Shown here: positions 1-9,266 of the stretch, piece by piece
Layout: each line of letters begins with the position of its first letter
Numbering within the stretch: position 1 is the first letter of the stretch
Source: Paramoeba atlantica
Lineage: Eukaryota; Discosea
Assembly: GCA_977017575.1 (NCBI GenBank)
Contig: CDRNVI010000041.1
Location: 372,001-436,000 of the forward strand
DNA length: 64,000 bases
Direction of reading: 5' to 3'
Program-made: the position numbers and the translations under genes
Notes under the pieces: model-generated
What the model saw: only the letters and a program-made list of their open reading frames with translations
The model's database searches: none
Told to the model about the DNA's origin: nothing

Positions 1-276
1 CTGGCAAAAGAAGCAATAAAACGGAAGCATCAAACATACGTAGAATCAGGAAAGATCCCTGACGTAGCTTTCCAATGCTTGCCGGTTTTTTCTTGCGGAT
101 CCTTGCATCAGAACACCCGATTCCTCATCCATGCTTTGGCGGACGCTGCGTGCCTTGATCGCCACAGAACAGAGATGGAGTTTAAATTACTGTTGCAAGA
201 ACAAAATGGGCTCGAAGTGTATGCGCAGCTTCGTAGTCACCTGGCCGACAGGAAGGTGCAAGAATTAAGTGTTTAG
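1..276 (+). CDS. CRE-like retrotransposon ORF, C-terminal end (cut by window edge)
   Basis: The reading frame is open from base 1 to a TAG stop. It is identical to the last 91 codons of the element N protein at 8,419-8,694. It covers the region after the endonuclease core, including the CLPVFSCGSLHQNTR block that every CRE-like ORF here shares, and it ends EYAQLRSH...LSV in style. It is the 3' end of another copy of N whose body lies upstream of the window. Same-frame continuity and identity to N are seen directly; the assignment to the CRE/SLACS group is by family knowledge. Confidence 0.85.
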   Translation: MAKEAIKRKHQTYVESGKIPDVAFQCLPVFSCGSLHQNTRFLIHALADAACLDRHRTEMEFKLLLQEQNGLEVYAQLRSHLADRKVQELSV

Positions 277-849
277 TGTGATAATCATAATCTATTAATG
301 TCCTTTATTAAGACCTTCACCTTTATTAAGACCTTTAGGTAATACAATAGAAGTCTACGCATGGAAATTTAACCGAGGGGCTAATATCGGGTCAAATGCC
401 CCGGAAGGGGGTTATAATTTTCAAAAAAAAAAAAAGAAAAAAAAAATTCTAACACACACTTTCATTCAAATATTTTCATCGCATTCAAACGAACACAGAA
501 TTTAGGCTCGTAGCTATCTGTCTCTCTCCGCGCTCTTCTCCCTCGGCGTGACGTCGTCTTTGTGTTTCGTGGCCTCGTCTCCCACCCTCGTACGGCAACC
601 AAAAGTATTTATTACTGCTAACGGGGTGGGAGCGGAGGTGCAGGACCATACGGGCCTGGGTGCATGCGGATCGGTGAGTGGGGTAGGGAGTGGGGGAAGG
701 GAAGTACGAGAGGGCTAAGAGGAGTAGGTGTGGAAAGTATGGGGAGTAAGGGAAAGTGAAGGGCCGTAAGTGTGGAAATTGTGGAAAAGTTGGACTCCAT
801 ACATAAAAAGTTAGACTCAATACTAAAAAAAAAAAAAAAAAAAAAAAAA
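277..849 (+). mobile_element. 3' UTR and poly(A) tail of the CRE-like element copy at the window start
   Basis: Untranslated tail of the N copy, near identical to 8,695-9,266. It contains an internal A-rich stretch (423-446) and ends in 25 A residues (825-849). The tail is followed directly by TCCATGTCA (850-858), which is the target-site duplication seen on both sides of the full N copy at 3,214-3,222 and 9,267-9,275. No other gene is visible here. Confidence 0.85.
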
Positions 850-1391
850 TCCATGTCAGACATTCGCATCACCTTGGAGTTGCTGGTTCGTTTGCGTTCG
901 GGGCAGGTATTTCCATCAATTGGGCTCCATGGAATCTTGAGTGCCCTCCGGATCAGGTCGGGAATGTACCTTGCCTCTGTAGATGGGGGCCCACACAGCT
1001 GTTCGTGTGGACTATTGTGTGTGTGTGTTGGAGGATTGAACTCCATGGATAAAGTTCTGCGTATGCTTGCCTTTTATTTGTGCGTGGTTTTAAATTTCTT
1101 TGGCATTGGCAAATTTTGTTTTGTTTCTCTTTTCCACATGCCGTCCATTTTTGTGCGCTTGTGTTTGTGGAATGTTGTGCCCACTCCACTGCGCAGTGAG
1201 TGTTACAAGGGCTGCCGCCCCCACACGCCCTTTGCTTCACGTTACGGTGGGTATGGCACTTTCGGTGCGTAGACCACTTTACGAAGCGATTGGGAGATGC
1301 ACAAACCCTCCATCACAACGGGGCGTTCGACGCCCCCCTCCCCTCGTGCAAATACGTAGAAATGACTGCACCTCGCCATTCCAGGCCCTGT

Positions 1392-2127
1392 GCTGACATG
1401 TTTGTTTATCATGCGCTCTTTGGCGCAGAGATAATCCTCTTAATGCGACGGCCGATATCATCGGCACATAATCCGCCCACAACGGATGTCGCCAAAGGGG
1501 GTTCGACACGGACTCGGTCGGTATAGGGGGTCCAGGCAACTCGCCCTCTCTTTACGCAGCCGGAGGGGCGTACTGCAACCGACTCGGCCCCAGTCGGTAG
1601 AGGTGGTCCAGGCAACTCACCACCTCTTTACGCAGCCGGAGGGGCGTACTGCAACCGACTCGGTCCCAGTCGGTAGAGGTGGTCCAGGCAACTCACCACC
1701 TCTTTACGCAGCCGGAGGGGCGTACTGCAACCGACTCGGTCCCAGTCGGTAGAGGTGGTCCAGGCAACTCACCACCTCTTTACGCAGCCGGAGGGGCGCA
1801 CTGCAACCGACCGCTGCCTCGCGATAATGCGAGGCAGAGTCACGCCCAGTGGTCCTCAAGGGAGGCCACCATGGCGCATAGCTCCCGGGAAGAGACAGGC
1901 GCGAGAAGAAGAAAGCCGGGGAGGGAAGAAAACTCACTCAAGGAGTGAGCCGGGGAGGGGTGAAAAGTCGGAAGTACGTCCCCTACTTCCACGACAAAGA
2001 GGGACAGTCCCTGCTAGCCGTCAGCCGGAAACGGGCATTTAAAAGGAAAATGTATGCCCGTTTCCGGGAAAAGAAAGGAAGGGCTAGCAAAATGTACCAA
2101 CAAGGTACAGAAACTGTATCTTTATCA
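1392..2127 (-). other. SL cassette inserted in the satellite unit
   Basis: About 735 bp present in three satellite pieces (here, ~10,108-10,843 and 52,805-53,335) but absent from the clean units, where GCCCTGTGC is followed within a few bases by ACGGGATCGCC. Read on the minus strand it starts with an SL-like exon, runs through an intron-like hairpin region, then the 76-bp tandem repeats, and ends near GACATGTTTG. No target duplication is obvious. It could be a displaced piece of the SL RNA gene array or an SL RNA-derived element; the sequence does not decide. Confidence 0.6.
1523..1812. repeat. 76-bp tandem repeat, about 3.8 copies
   Basis: Units start near 1,523 (diverged), 1,599, 1,675 and 1,751 and are 76 bp long. 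Each unit holds two perfect inverted repeats: AGAGGTGGT pairs with ACCACCTCT around an 11-base loop, and ACCGACT pairs with AGTCGGT around a 7-base loop. The array lies in the SL cassette. The same repeat is the target in which element I/H is inserted (12,571 / 52,805). Confidence 0.9.
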
Positions 2128-2136
2128 CGGGATCGC
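2010..2136 (-). ncRNA. Candidate spliced-leader RNA gene (copy 1)
   Basis: On the minus strand, exon-like sequence ends ...GATACAGTTTCTGTAC-CTTGTTG at 2,098 and is followed at once by GTACAT, a fitting 5' splice site. The exon core and TTG/GT ending match kinetoplastid and diplonemid SL RNAs; a 39-nt exon would start at 2,136. The intron part folds: a 14-bp perfect stem (2,025-2,038 with 2,054-2,067) is enclosed by GCTAGCC/GGCTAGC arms (2,013-2,019, 2,082-2,088). The 5' exon part (GCGATCCCG...) does not match the SL-like exon at 13,527-13,562 (CTTTAACG...), so this copy may be 5'-chimeric or a pseudogene. The 3' end is a guess. Confidence 0.6.
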
Positions 2137-2912
2137 CGATAACCCAAGGGACGTAGGGTCAAATTGAAACCTGTTGACTTCCGCAAGGGAAAACGATGTG
2201 CGACATGCCCCCGTCCCATCACGCGTTCGCTTGCTTGCGTTGAACGCACAAGTTTGAAAGCACGCCAAGATTTCGACACAGAACAACGCAGGGACGACCA
2301 AGCCTCTCTCGTAGAGCATGTCCCTGACGGTGCCTGTTTGCTGGACCGTGTTTCAGCAACGCAAATTGGCGTGAGGAAGACGAGTTTGTCAATTCCCCTG
2401 CGCTTTTCAGCACTTTACGTGTTGGACGCGTTGAAAAGGATTATTTTCTGACCAATCACCGCAACGACCGAACGCGACAACGAAACGGCTCACGTACGAA
2501 GTTGCTTAACAGTGGGCCACTGGTTCGCGAGGTCTGAAATCAAGCTGTGTTTTGTGAGATGAAGCAGATTGCTTCTTTGTAGAGCCTCGATGGGGATGTT
2601 TTGGAGTAATGGCGGATGCCCCCTTGTTCTATTCTATTCTATTTGACACCCATTTGGCCTTGACAGGCTGTGGGTCCTCTACCGTCCACGCGAGGGGGCC
2701 CGACGGCTCGGATGTTACTCCGATGCGTACGACCGGTCCTTGCGGACCGGCGGGCGAGCCAGCCGTAGAAAGCCACGGCTGGCACTTCACTTAGGACGGG
2801 AGTCGGAGACGCAGCGTGGCTAGGCCACACACTGACCAGCGGTCCCTACGAGAGGGGCAACCAATCCTCCGCGCGCCTTCAAAGAAGGTGGTACAAAACG
2901 TTTAATTTAAAG

Positions 2913-3213
2913 TTATTGAATTCCAGATGCCCTACGTTTCCTTTTTCGAGCCCACGTCCCGTCTTCTTTGTGGTTCTTTATAGCTTGGGCCCACCTATTT
3001 CTGTTCTGGGCCATCGTCTTCCACAGTTGTGGTGGTATTCCTGACCTTTCACACGCTTTTTCTACGGCTTGAACGTAAGGAGGATTTGTGCATGGTAAGC
3101 GGTGGTGCATTAGTATCCCGAATAGCGTCTTATTAGGGTGCCGATGTTCATCCATACGAGCTACGTGCCCTGCATAGCTGAGAATTCTTAGGTCATAAAG
3201 CAGTTGAGTAGGC
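2913..3213 (-). pseudogene. LINE RT C-terminal region remnant
   Basis: Minus-strand reading frame coding the typical post-RT tail of LINE proteins: ILSYAGHVARMDEHR, then a TLFGILM-like segment and QLWKTMAQNRNRWAQAIKN, ending at a stop at 2,913. It is identical in frame to the tandem-unit ORFs (for example 55,166-55,645). The upstream half is cut off because element N is inserted at 3,222. There is no RT active site in the window, so this is a decayed 3' fragment carried by the satellite unit. Confidence 0.75.
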
Positions 3214-3222
3214 TCCATGTCA

Positions 3223-3804
3223 AAGCGAAAGAGGCTGGTGTAGCACCGGTTATTTTGCCCCTCCCCCCCACCCGGCGGAAAAAGCATTCTCAGAATACGC
3301 AGTGTGCTGCGCCGCCATCTCCCGCTGCGCCGTCTGCTGCGCCGCCATCTCTTTCCCCTGCGCCGTCTGCTGCGCCGCCATCTCCCGCCGCGACGTCTCT
3401 TCCCGCCGTGTCGTCTGCAACGTCTGCTGCGTTTCCTCTTCCGCCCGATGTGCCTGTCGCTCCCGCGGTGATCGTCGATCATCCCATCGCTTCTCCGCCC
3501 ACTGTGGTGACCACTGCGCCGCCCGATATGCTGTCATCTCCGCGCTCTGCCGAGCTTCCCGTCGTGATGTGTGCGGCGCCGCCTCTTCTGACCTCCGATA
3601 CGGCCTCCGTCGCGCCGATTCCGCCTCCCTCCGTGTCGCTCGTTGGGCCTCCGCCGTTGTCAAGGCCAAGCATGCACACCTCATCACGAAGAGCACGCAT
3701 GAGAGCCTTGAACTTAGAGACATGGAAGGCAGAACCATCACGGCAGGCATCAACAAAAACTCCGCCTCCAGCATCTCATCTCCCTTCACAGCGAACAAAC
3801 ATTG
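3223..3804 (+). pseudogene. N ORF, N-terminal proline/alanine-rich part (interrupted)
   Basis: In frame from the element's truncated left edge up to the TIR-element insertion at 3,805, where a stop follows within two codons. The product is low-complexity, rich in Pro, Ala and Ser (repeated AAPPSP-type motifs coded by imperfect CGCCGTCTGCTGCG repeats), then a basic stretch. The uninterrupted copy at 14,558-15,934 joins it to the 5,165-8,694 frame. The true start codon lies upstream of the truncation and is missing. Confidence 0.75.
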
Positions 3805-4042
3805 GCTAGGGGGGACCTTCGATGAGTACTCATCGTAAGTTGTAGACTTTCGATGAGTCTCACGGAAAGTTGTAGACTTTCGATGAGTACTCATCGAAGG
3901 TGTTTTTGACTTTTTCAATTTTTCGTATTTTATCAATTTTTTGCGAAGGGCCAACTGTGAGCGTAGCCCTGGGACATAATAATACCCGTGCGCTCCAGCG
4001 TGCGGGTCGCGCACTGAGAACCTGTGTCTACCCCTGCTTGGG

Positions 4043-4104
4043 GGTACGTTCGTTGATTTCTCAACGAAAATCCGGATTTTCGTTGAGTACTCAACGAACG
4101 TACC
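4043..4104. repeat. 62-nt near-perfect palindrome in the TIR element
   Basis: GGTACGTTCGTTGA...TCAACGAACGTACC outer arms and CAACGAAAATC/GATTTTCGTTG inner arms are separated only by small TTT/TAC asymmetries around the centre CCGG. It is repeated in the copy at 16,323-16,386. It could extrude as a cruciform or act as a transposase binding region. Confidence 0.85.
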
Positions 4105-4447
4105 CTGTGACCGTAAAAAATCTGCAGGTCCTTAGAGGGAGGAGGAAGAAAGGCCCAACTGTGAGCGAAGCCCACGCCTGCAAGCAAGGCCCGACTGTGA
4201 GCGAAGCCCACTACTGGTGGCAAAAGCCCCCGTTTGCGAGCAAGGCCCAACTGTTCGTTAACTTCGTTAACTTAACTTAAACTTCGTTTAACTTATCGTG
4301 AAAGATTATTGTACGTGTGCTTCTCTCTAGATTCGTGGGAAGCAATTTGCGAAGCCCAACTACCTTGATAACAAATTTTAGTACCCATTCGTGGGAAGCA
4401 ATTGGCGAAACCCAACTACCTTGATAACAAATTTTAGTACCCATTTT

Positions 4448-4520
4448 GGCCGCGCGGGGGCCCCCGCGTGAGCGGGGGTGCGCGCGGCCGCGAAACGGCG
4501 AGGGCCCGCGTGAGCGGGCC
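4448..4520 (+). other. Two adjacent GC hairpins, both with GTGA loops
   Basis: Hairpin 1 (4,448-4,489): GGCCGCGCG and CCCCCGC arms pair with GCGGGGG and CGCGCGGCC around a GTGA loop (4,468-4,471). Hairpin 2 (4,503-4,520): GGCCCGC-GTGA-GCGGGCC. In a plus-strand RNA both loops would be GNRA tetraloops. The pair is conserved in the other TIR-element copies (~13,706-13,780 and ~16,731-16,803). Confidence 0.75.
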
Positions 4521-5178
4521 TGAGCCGTACCCCGCGTAGGGTTCCCCTGTGTGTCGTTAGTGGGAAGCAATTTTGCGAAGCTCACTGAATTTCGTAGTTT
4601 TCGCTACGCAGGCGTTGTCAACGTATGTAGCGAAGTGTAGGATACTGAACGCACGGAAAAAGAAAATCAAAAAAAATTCTTGGGTGTTCCACAAAAGTCC
4701 TTGACTTATGCAAAAGTCCGTGACTTCCACCGTAAATTTCCGTTCGTTGAGAAATAAACGAACGTACCCCCAACCCGTCTACCTACCCCTTCTTCCAGGA
4801 TTGTCCAGAGGCAAGGCCCAACTGTGAGCGTAGCCCACTTCTGGAGGCAAAAGCCCCTGTTTGCAAGCAAGGCCCAACTGTGAGCGTAGCCCTGGGACAT
4901 AATAATATTTTTTGGCGACCCGTGCGCTCCAGCAGCTGAGAACCTGTGTCTACCCCTTCCGCAGGATTGCGAATTTGTTTTCCACAAATGCTCCAGTTTG
5001 TTTGCCGCAAACGCTTCGGTGAGTAATAAAAAAAGCTCGAAAATCGCTATTAGAGTCGCTCAAAAACGCTTCGATGAGTACTCATCGAAAGTTGTAGACT
5101 GTCGATGAGACTCACGGAAAGTTGTAGACTTTCGATGAGTACTCATCGAAGGTCCCCCCTACCCCAAACATTGAAACA

Positions 5179-8100
5179 TTGCGACCTCCAATTGCGTCTC
5201 AACCCTTGAAGCTTCCCTCGCCACTCCCCTTACGGATGTCGTATCCAGTCGAATTGCTAGCATCTCCAGCTAAGGCGGCGTCATGTTCTCCCGCGGCCCC
5301 GATTGGAGAACCGAACGAGACGGGAAAATGGCGCATTCGTATTAAAAAAACTTGTGCCGTCGCAGCTGGCGCCTTAAAAGCGGCATCCAACGCCATGCCA
5401 GATGCAGTTTTCAATGCAGCAGGTGACGCACAACCTCCGGACACGAGCAAGGAATCCGGTCAATCACTTGAGCCACCTGTCAGGAACGAGGAAATAGCAG
5501 CCGCATCTGAAGGTTTGGAGGATCACTCAGCGCATGAGTTCCAGGATTGCGACTCGCCTCAGGGAGATAAACCACAACGGGAAGGTGCTGTCCATCCGAT
5601 CAGCTTTATTAACGACGAACACCCGGACGGAAGCTCAGGAGTCTTTGAGATTATGCAGAACATTGACGTCAAAACACAATTCCCCATACCACCTGACGAA
5701 ATCTGGAGACAATCCAAGCAAATAAAGGCAGGAACTTTGTGTTCGATAGTGTGGGCTTTTGCAAATCAGGAAAAGATCAATATGGCGTGCGGTAAGGTAG
5801 TGCGAACGCATAGCAAGCGTGGAGGGATGGGGAAACTCTCAATGCAATACACGGGGATCTCAGGGTACAAAGAAGAACAGGAATACACAGGATCTCTGCC
5901 GCCCCAAGAAAACGTGAGAATCTTCCGCATTATCTGGCATCAAGCGCCACCTCCGATTGATGTTACCGTGTTACGTGATAGCACTATCGAGAATCATCTG
6001 ATCACACTGACCCCAGACGACGTACATGGGGAGGGAGTTGATCTCTTACCAATACCCACCGTTCGGAATATCAGTCCTGACCTTATTCCATGCGTCATCG
6101 CAACTTTTCGTGAAATTGTAAAGGATTACATCAATGCCGATCACCAGCAGAGGAATATTATTTGGCATCGACTGCTGTCGGCGATGAAGCTGTCGCTTGC
6201 AGGAGTACGCCGCGCCAGTGGGAGGAGTAGGAGACAAAGACCATATCTTAAAAATAACGATGACAAGGAAGATCAGGCCGCCTTGAATGACCGGAGAGCT
6301 ATCAAAAGAGCAACGCGGTTGGTTACTGAAGGGTGCGCGTCAAAAGCAGCCAGAGTATTAGATCAAGCCTTTACGCCAAGTAATCTTCCGGATGAGGAAA
6401 CCTTGGACAAGTTGTCAGAATTGCATCCTCAAAAAGAATGCGACTTCAGAATCCCAGCAGACGCGCCAATAATGTCTGGGATTGAAATGGAAGAACTCCG
6501 TGCTGCTGGAAAGCGCCTGGCGAAAGGGGCCAATCCGGGTCCAACAGGGATGACGGATAGCATTGTACGGCTGCTGCTTGATGATGAACTTTGCTGCATC
6601 AATTTGTGTCACATGATATGTGATCTCATCAACGGTTTCCTGGGCAAGGACGTGATTCGTCGCATCAACCGCTCTAGGCTGGTTGCCATTCCCAAAAGTT
6701 GTGGAGGGGTTCGCCCAGTCGCAATGGGTGAGGTGCTCAATAAATTGGCCGGCATAGTCCTAATGCAAAGGTATGAGCATACGCTGGCTCCGTTATTTGC
6801 ACCCATGCAACAGGGCGTTTTCTCAAAAGCGGGATGTGAGAAAATAGTGCACCAACTTCGGAATCGCCACAGCAGTGGATATTCCATTCTATCCGTAGAC
6901 GTTAAAAATGCCTTTAACTCGCCGAGCAGAATGGATATAGCAAAGCACGTTTTAGCCTTCAGTGCACTCCGCCCTTTCCAGCGATTCTTCGAGGTCGAAT
7001 ACTCGGGGGCCTCTGAATTGCTGTATTATGGTTCAGAAGGAAAATTGGTCGGAACAGTCCTAAGCACATCAGGTCTGCGGCAGGGTTCACCATTGGCTTC
7101 CATGTATTATTGCGCCTTTTTTCAACCCATGCTGGAAACACTGTCGATGGAATTTCCCGAAGTGGAGTTTCACGCTTTCATCGATGACGTTACCATGTCC
7201 TCCCTAAAAAGTGCTCAAATCGAAAAAGCGTTTCAGAGACTCCAAGAGTTGATGGTTCAATACTCGCTCACGCTAGCAACAAAGAAGTGTATATGGTTTG
7301 GGGAGGGGTCGGCTCAGCCAATCCCACCAAGCCTGAAGGTACAGGGTGTGCGCAATGAGGAAGAAGCGGTCAAAGTATTGGGGGCACACATCGGCAAAGA
7401 GAATCAGATCAAGAAAAGATTAATGGAAGCAGTGGATAAACAAGATACAAGCTTCCAGAGATTAAAAGCAATGGGATTAAGCAATGTAGCATTGATACTT
7501 CTTTCGCAATGTATCAATGTTAAGCAACAATACGTCATGCGCGTCCATCCGCCGTCTGTGACAAAGGAGGCCTCCACTAAATTCGATGACAATGTCGAGA
7601 GCGTATTGAAGAAGTGGCTCGGTCCATTGACGGAAAAGCAGGTGGAGATGGCCCGGCTGCCCATGAAAAAGGGAGGCCTAGGATTGACGTCTTGTTCAAA
7701 GGTTCGTGAAGCGGCATATTTGGCATCACGCTACCAAGCTCTTGAGCGAATAAAATCTTTTACTGCTCGGGCTTGGTTGCCAAACCAAAACGTCCCTTAC
7801 ACTGGAGAAGAAGAGAATTCAGCTTTGCCACCTATGGATGAAGTTACGACGGCAGCGGTACTTCACGAAAAAGTGGTTGCGAGGTTAAAACAAGATCCGG
7901 AGTATTCTAATATTTTAAGGGTAACAACCCGAAAGGGAAATTATGATTGGCTTAAATCGGAGGTCCGCTTCGTTCCCTCACATGCCTTTGAAATACCAGT
8001 TATGGCACGACTTGGAATTCCTCACCCAAGAATCCCAGCAACGATCCTATGTCCAGGTTGTAAGACTTTGCTGAACAATAAGACTGCTTTGGTACATATC

Positions 8101-8694
8101 CCAGGGTGCGCTCAGTGTTCGGGGCAGAACGCTACCGTGAAGCACAATCGTCTCGTCAAATACCTCTTTGACCTAAGTCAAAAGTCAGGGATACCTTGCG
8201 AACGTGAACCTAGGGCCTTCAGTTCCTGGAAGTGCGCCACATGTAAAGTGGCTGTGAATCCGGAAAACAGGGGAATTCATGAGAAGACATGCTCAGGGCG
8301 GCAGTTGTTCAGGTCAGGCCCTGACCTCGTGATTTATTGGTCAACAGGCGAACTGTTTTACGACCTTACAGTGATTCACGAGCTTGCGCCGTCGAACATT
8401 AGTAAGACATGCGCGAACCTGGCAAAAGAAGCAATAAAACGGAAGCATCAAACATACGTAGAATCAGGAAAGATCCCTGACGTAGCTTTCCAATGCTTGC
8501 CGGTTTTTTCTTGCGGATCCTTGCATCAGAACACCCGATTCCTCATCCATGCTTTGGCGGACGCTGCGTGCCTTGATCGCCACAGAACAGAGATGGAGTT
8601 TAAATTACTGTTGCAAGAACAAAATGGGCTCGAAGTGTATGCGCAGCTTCGTAGTCACCTGGCCGACAGGAAGGTGCAAGAATTAAGTGTTTAG
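5179..8694 (+). CDS. N retrotransposon protein: RT plus restriction-like endonuclease
   Basis: Long open frame (1,171 codons from the first ATG after the TIR insertion; in the empty-site copy it continues upstream). Order: Ser/Pro-rich leader; a GTLCSIVW...GKVV block equivalent to the WGKGT motif of relatives; RT with SRLVAIPKS, SVDVKNAFNSP (motif A), LRQGSPLASMYY and HAFIDDVTMSS (YxDD-type box, near residue 667). Then a zinc motif CPGC...HIPGCAQC (near 958-980) and an endonuclease core RSGPDLVIYW...FYDLTVIHE (near 1,045). This is the CRE/SLACS-type layout: the endonuclease cuts target DNA and the RT primes there. The stop is TAG at 8,692-8,694. It is the best-preserved CRE-like ORF in the window. 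Confidence 0.88.
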   Translation: MRPPIASQPLKLPSPLPLRMSYPVELLASPAKAASCSPAAPIGEPNETGKWRIRIKKTCAVAAGALKAASNAMPDAVFNAAGDAQPPDTSKESGQSLEPPVRNEEIAAASEGLEDHSAHEFQDCDSPQGDKPQREGAVHPISFINDEHPDGSSGVFEIMQNIDVKTQFPIPPDEIWRQSKQIKAGTLCSIVWAFANQEKINMACGKVVRTHSKRGGMGKLSMQYTGISGYKEEQEYTGSLPPQENVRIFRIIWHQAPPPIDVTVLRDSTIENHLITLTPDDVHGEGVDLLPIPTVRNISPDLIPCVIATFREIVKDYINADHQQRNIIWHRLLSAMKLSLAGVRRASGRSRRQRPYLKNNDDKEDQAALNDRRAIKRATRLVTEGCASKAARVLDQAFTPSNLPDEETLDKLSELHPQKECDFRIPADAPIMSGIEMEELRAAGKRLAKGANPGPTGMTDSIVRLLLDDELCCINLCHMICDLINGFLGKDVIRRINRSRLVAIPKSCGGVRPVAMGEVLNKLAGIVLMQRYEHTLAPLFAPMQQGVFSKAGCEKIVHQLRNRHSSGYSILSVDVKNAFNSPSRMDIAKHVLAFSALRPFQRFFEVEYSGASELLYYGSEGKLVGTVLSTSGLRQGSPLASMYYCAFFQPMLETLSMEFPEVEFHAFIDDVTMSSLKSAQIEKAFQRLQELMVQYSLTLATKKCIWFGEGSAQPIPPSLKVQGVRNEEEAVKVLGAHIGKENQIKKRLMEAVDKQDTSFQRLKAMGLSNVALILLSQCINVKQQYVMRVHPPSVTKEASTKFDDNVESVLKKWLGPLTEKQVEMARLPMKKGGLGLTSCSKVREAAYLASRYQALERIKSFTARAWLPNQNVPYTGEEENSALPPMDEVTTAAVLHEKVVARLKQDPEYSNILRVTTRKGNYDWLKSEVRFVPSHAFEIPVMARLGIPHPRIPATILCPGCKTLLNNKTALVHIPGCAQCSGQNATVKHNRLVKYLFDLSQKSGIPCEREPRAFSSWKCATCKVAVNPENRGIHEKTCSGRQLFRSGPDLVIYWSTGELFYDLTVIHELAPSNISKTCANLAKEAIKRKHQTYVESGKIPDVAFQCLPVFSCGSLHQNTRFLIHALADAACLDRHRTEMEFKLLLQEQNGLEVYAQLRSHLADRKVQELSV

Positions 8695-9266
8695 TGTGAT
8701 AATCATAATCTATTAATGTCCTTTATTAAGACCTTCACCTTTATTAAGACCTTTAGGTAATACAATAGAAGTCTACGCATGGAAATTTAACCGAGGGGCT
8801 AATATCGGGTCAAATGCCCCGGAAGGGGGTTATAATTTTCAAAAAAAAAAAAAGAAAAAAAAAATTCTAACACACACTTTCATTCAAATATTTTCATCGC
8901 ATTCAAACGAACACAGAATTTAGGCTCGTAGCTATCTGTCTCTCTCCGCGCTCTTCTCCCTCGGCGTGACGTCGTCTTTGTGTTTCGTGGCCTCGTCTCC
9001 CACCCTCGTACGGCAACCAAAAGTATTTATTACTGCTAACGGGGTGGGAGCGGAGGTGCAGGACCATACGGGCCTGGGTGCATGCGGATCGGTGAGTGGG
9101 GTAGGGAGTGGGGGAAGGGAAGTACGAGAGGGCTAAGAGGAGTAGGTGTGGAAAGTATGGGGAGTAAGGGAAAGTGAAGGGCCGTAAGTGTGGAAATTGT
9201 GGAAAAGTTGGACTCCATACATAAAAAGTTAGACTCAATACTAAAAAAAAAAAAAAAAAAAAAAAA
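8695..9266 (+). mobile_element. N 3' UTR and poly(A) tail
   Basis: Untranslated region of about 550 bp with an internal A-rich stretch, then (A)24 directly against the target duplication TCCATGTCA. A 60-bp part of it (~8,870-8,930) recurs as an isolated truncated copy at 11,351-11,443. No gene is seen. Confidence 0.85.

Larger units (their letters stand above)
850..3222. repeat. Macrosatellite unit copy 1, with SL cassette and an internal deletion
   Basis: A copy of the 1,938-bp unit that is tandemly repeated at 53,969-62,766. Compared with the copy at 9,267 it lacks about 299 bp between 956 and 957 (TCA microhomology at the joint). It carries the ~735-bp SL cassette between GCCCTGTGC and ACGGGATCGCC; the uninterrupted units have only a few bases there. 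Element N begins immediately after it. Short open frames in it (for example 2,164-2,451 +) are conserved with the repeat but look like no known protein. Confidence 0.85.
3805..5164. mobile_element. Non-autonomous TIR DNA element (MULE-like), copy 1
   Basis: Ends GCTAGGGGGGACC... and ...GGTCCCCCCTACCC form terminal inverted repeats that continue through TTCGATGAGTACTCATCGAA palindromes for over 100 bp. A 9-bp target duplication CAAACATTG flanks it (3,796-3,804; 5,165-5,173), and the empty site is seen at ~15,130. No transposase ORF is present. The interior holds repeated GCCCAACTGTGAGCG motifs, a 2 x 56-bp direct repeat (4,331-4,442), a 62-nt palindrome and two strong hairpins. A 9-bp duplication with long TIRs suggests the Mutator-like group; Merlin-like is possible. 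Confidence 0.85.
3223..9266 (+). mobile_element. CRE-like non-LTR retrotransposon N, 5'-truncated, with a TIR element inside
   Basis: Flanked by a 9-bp target duplication TCCATGTCA (3,214-3,222 and 9,267-9,275) in the satellite unit. It starts within the ORF (5'-truncated) and ends in 24 A residues (9,243-9,266). At 3,804/5,165 it is interrupted by a 1,360-bp TIR element. A version without that insertion exists at 14,558-15,934, where the reading frame runs straight through the site. Confidence 0.9.

Noticed and set aside
1523-1812. CRISPR array
   Set aside because: Direct tandem repeats without unique spacers, in a eukaryotic retroelement context.
3250-4014. 254-codon minus-strand frame opposite the N N-terminus
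   Set aside because: Shadow of the repetitive proline/alanine-rich coding sequence; it runs into TIR-element sequence and has no family features.
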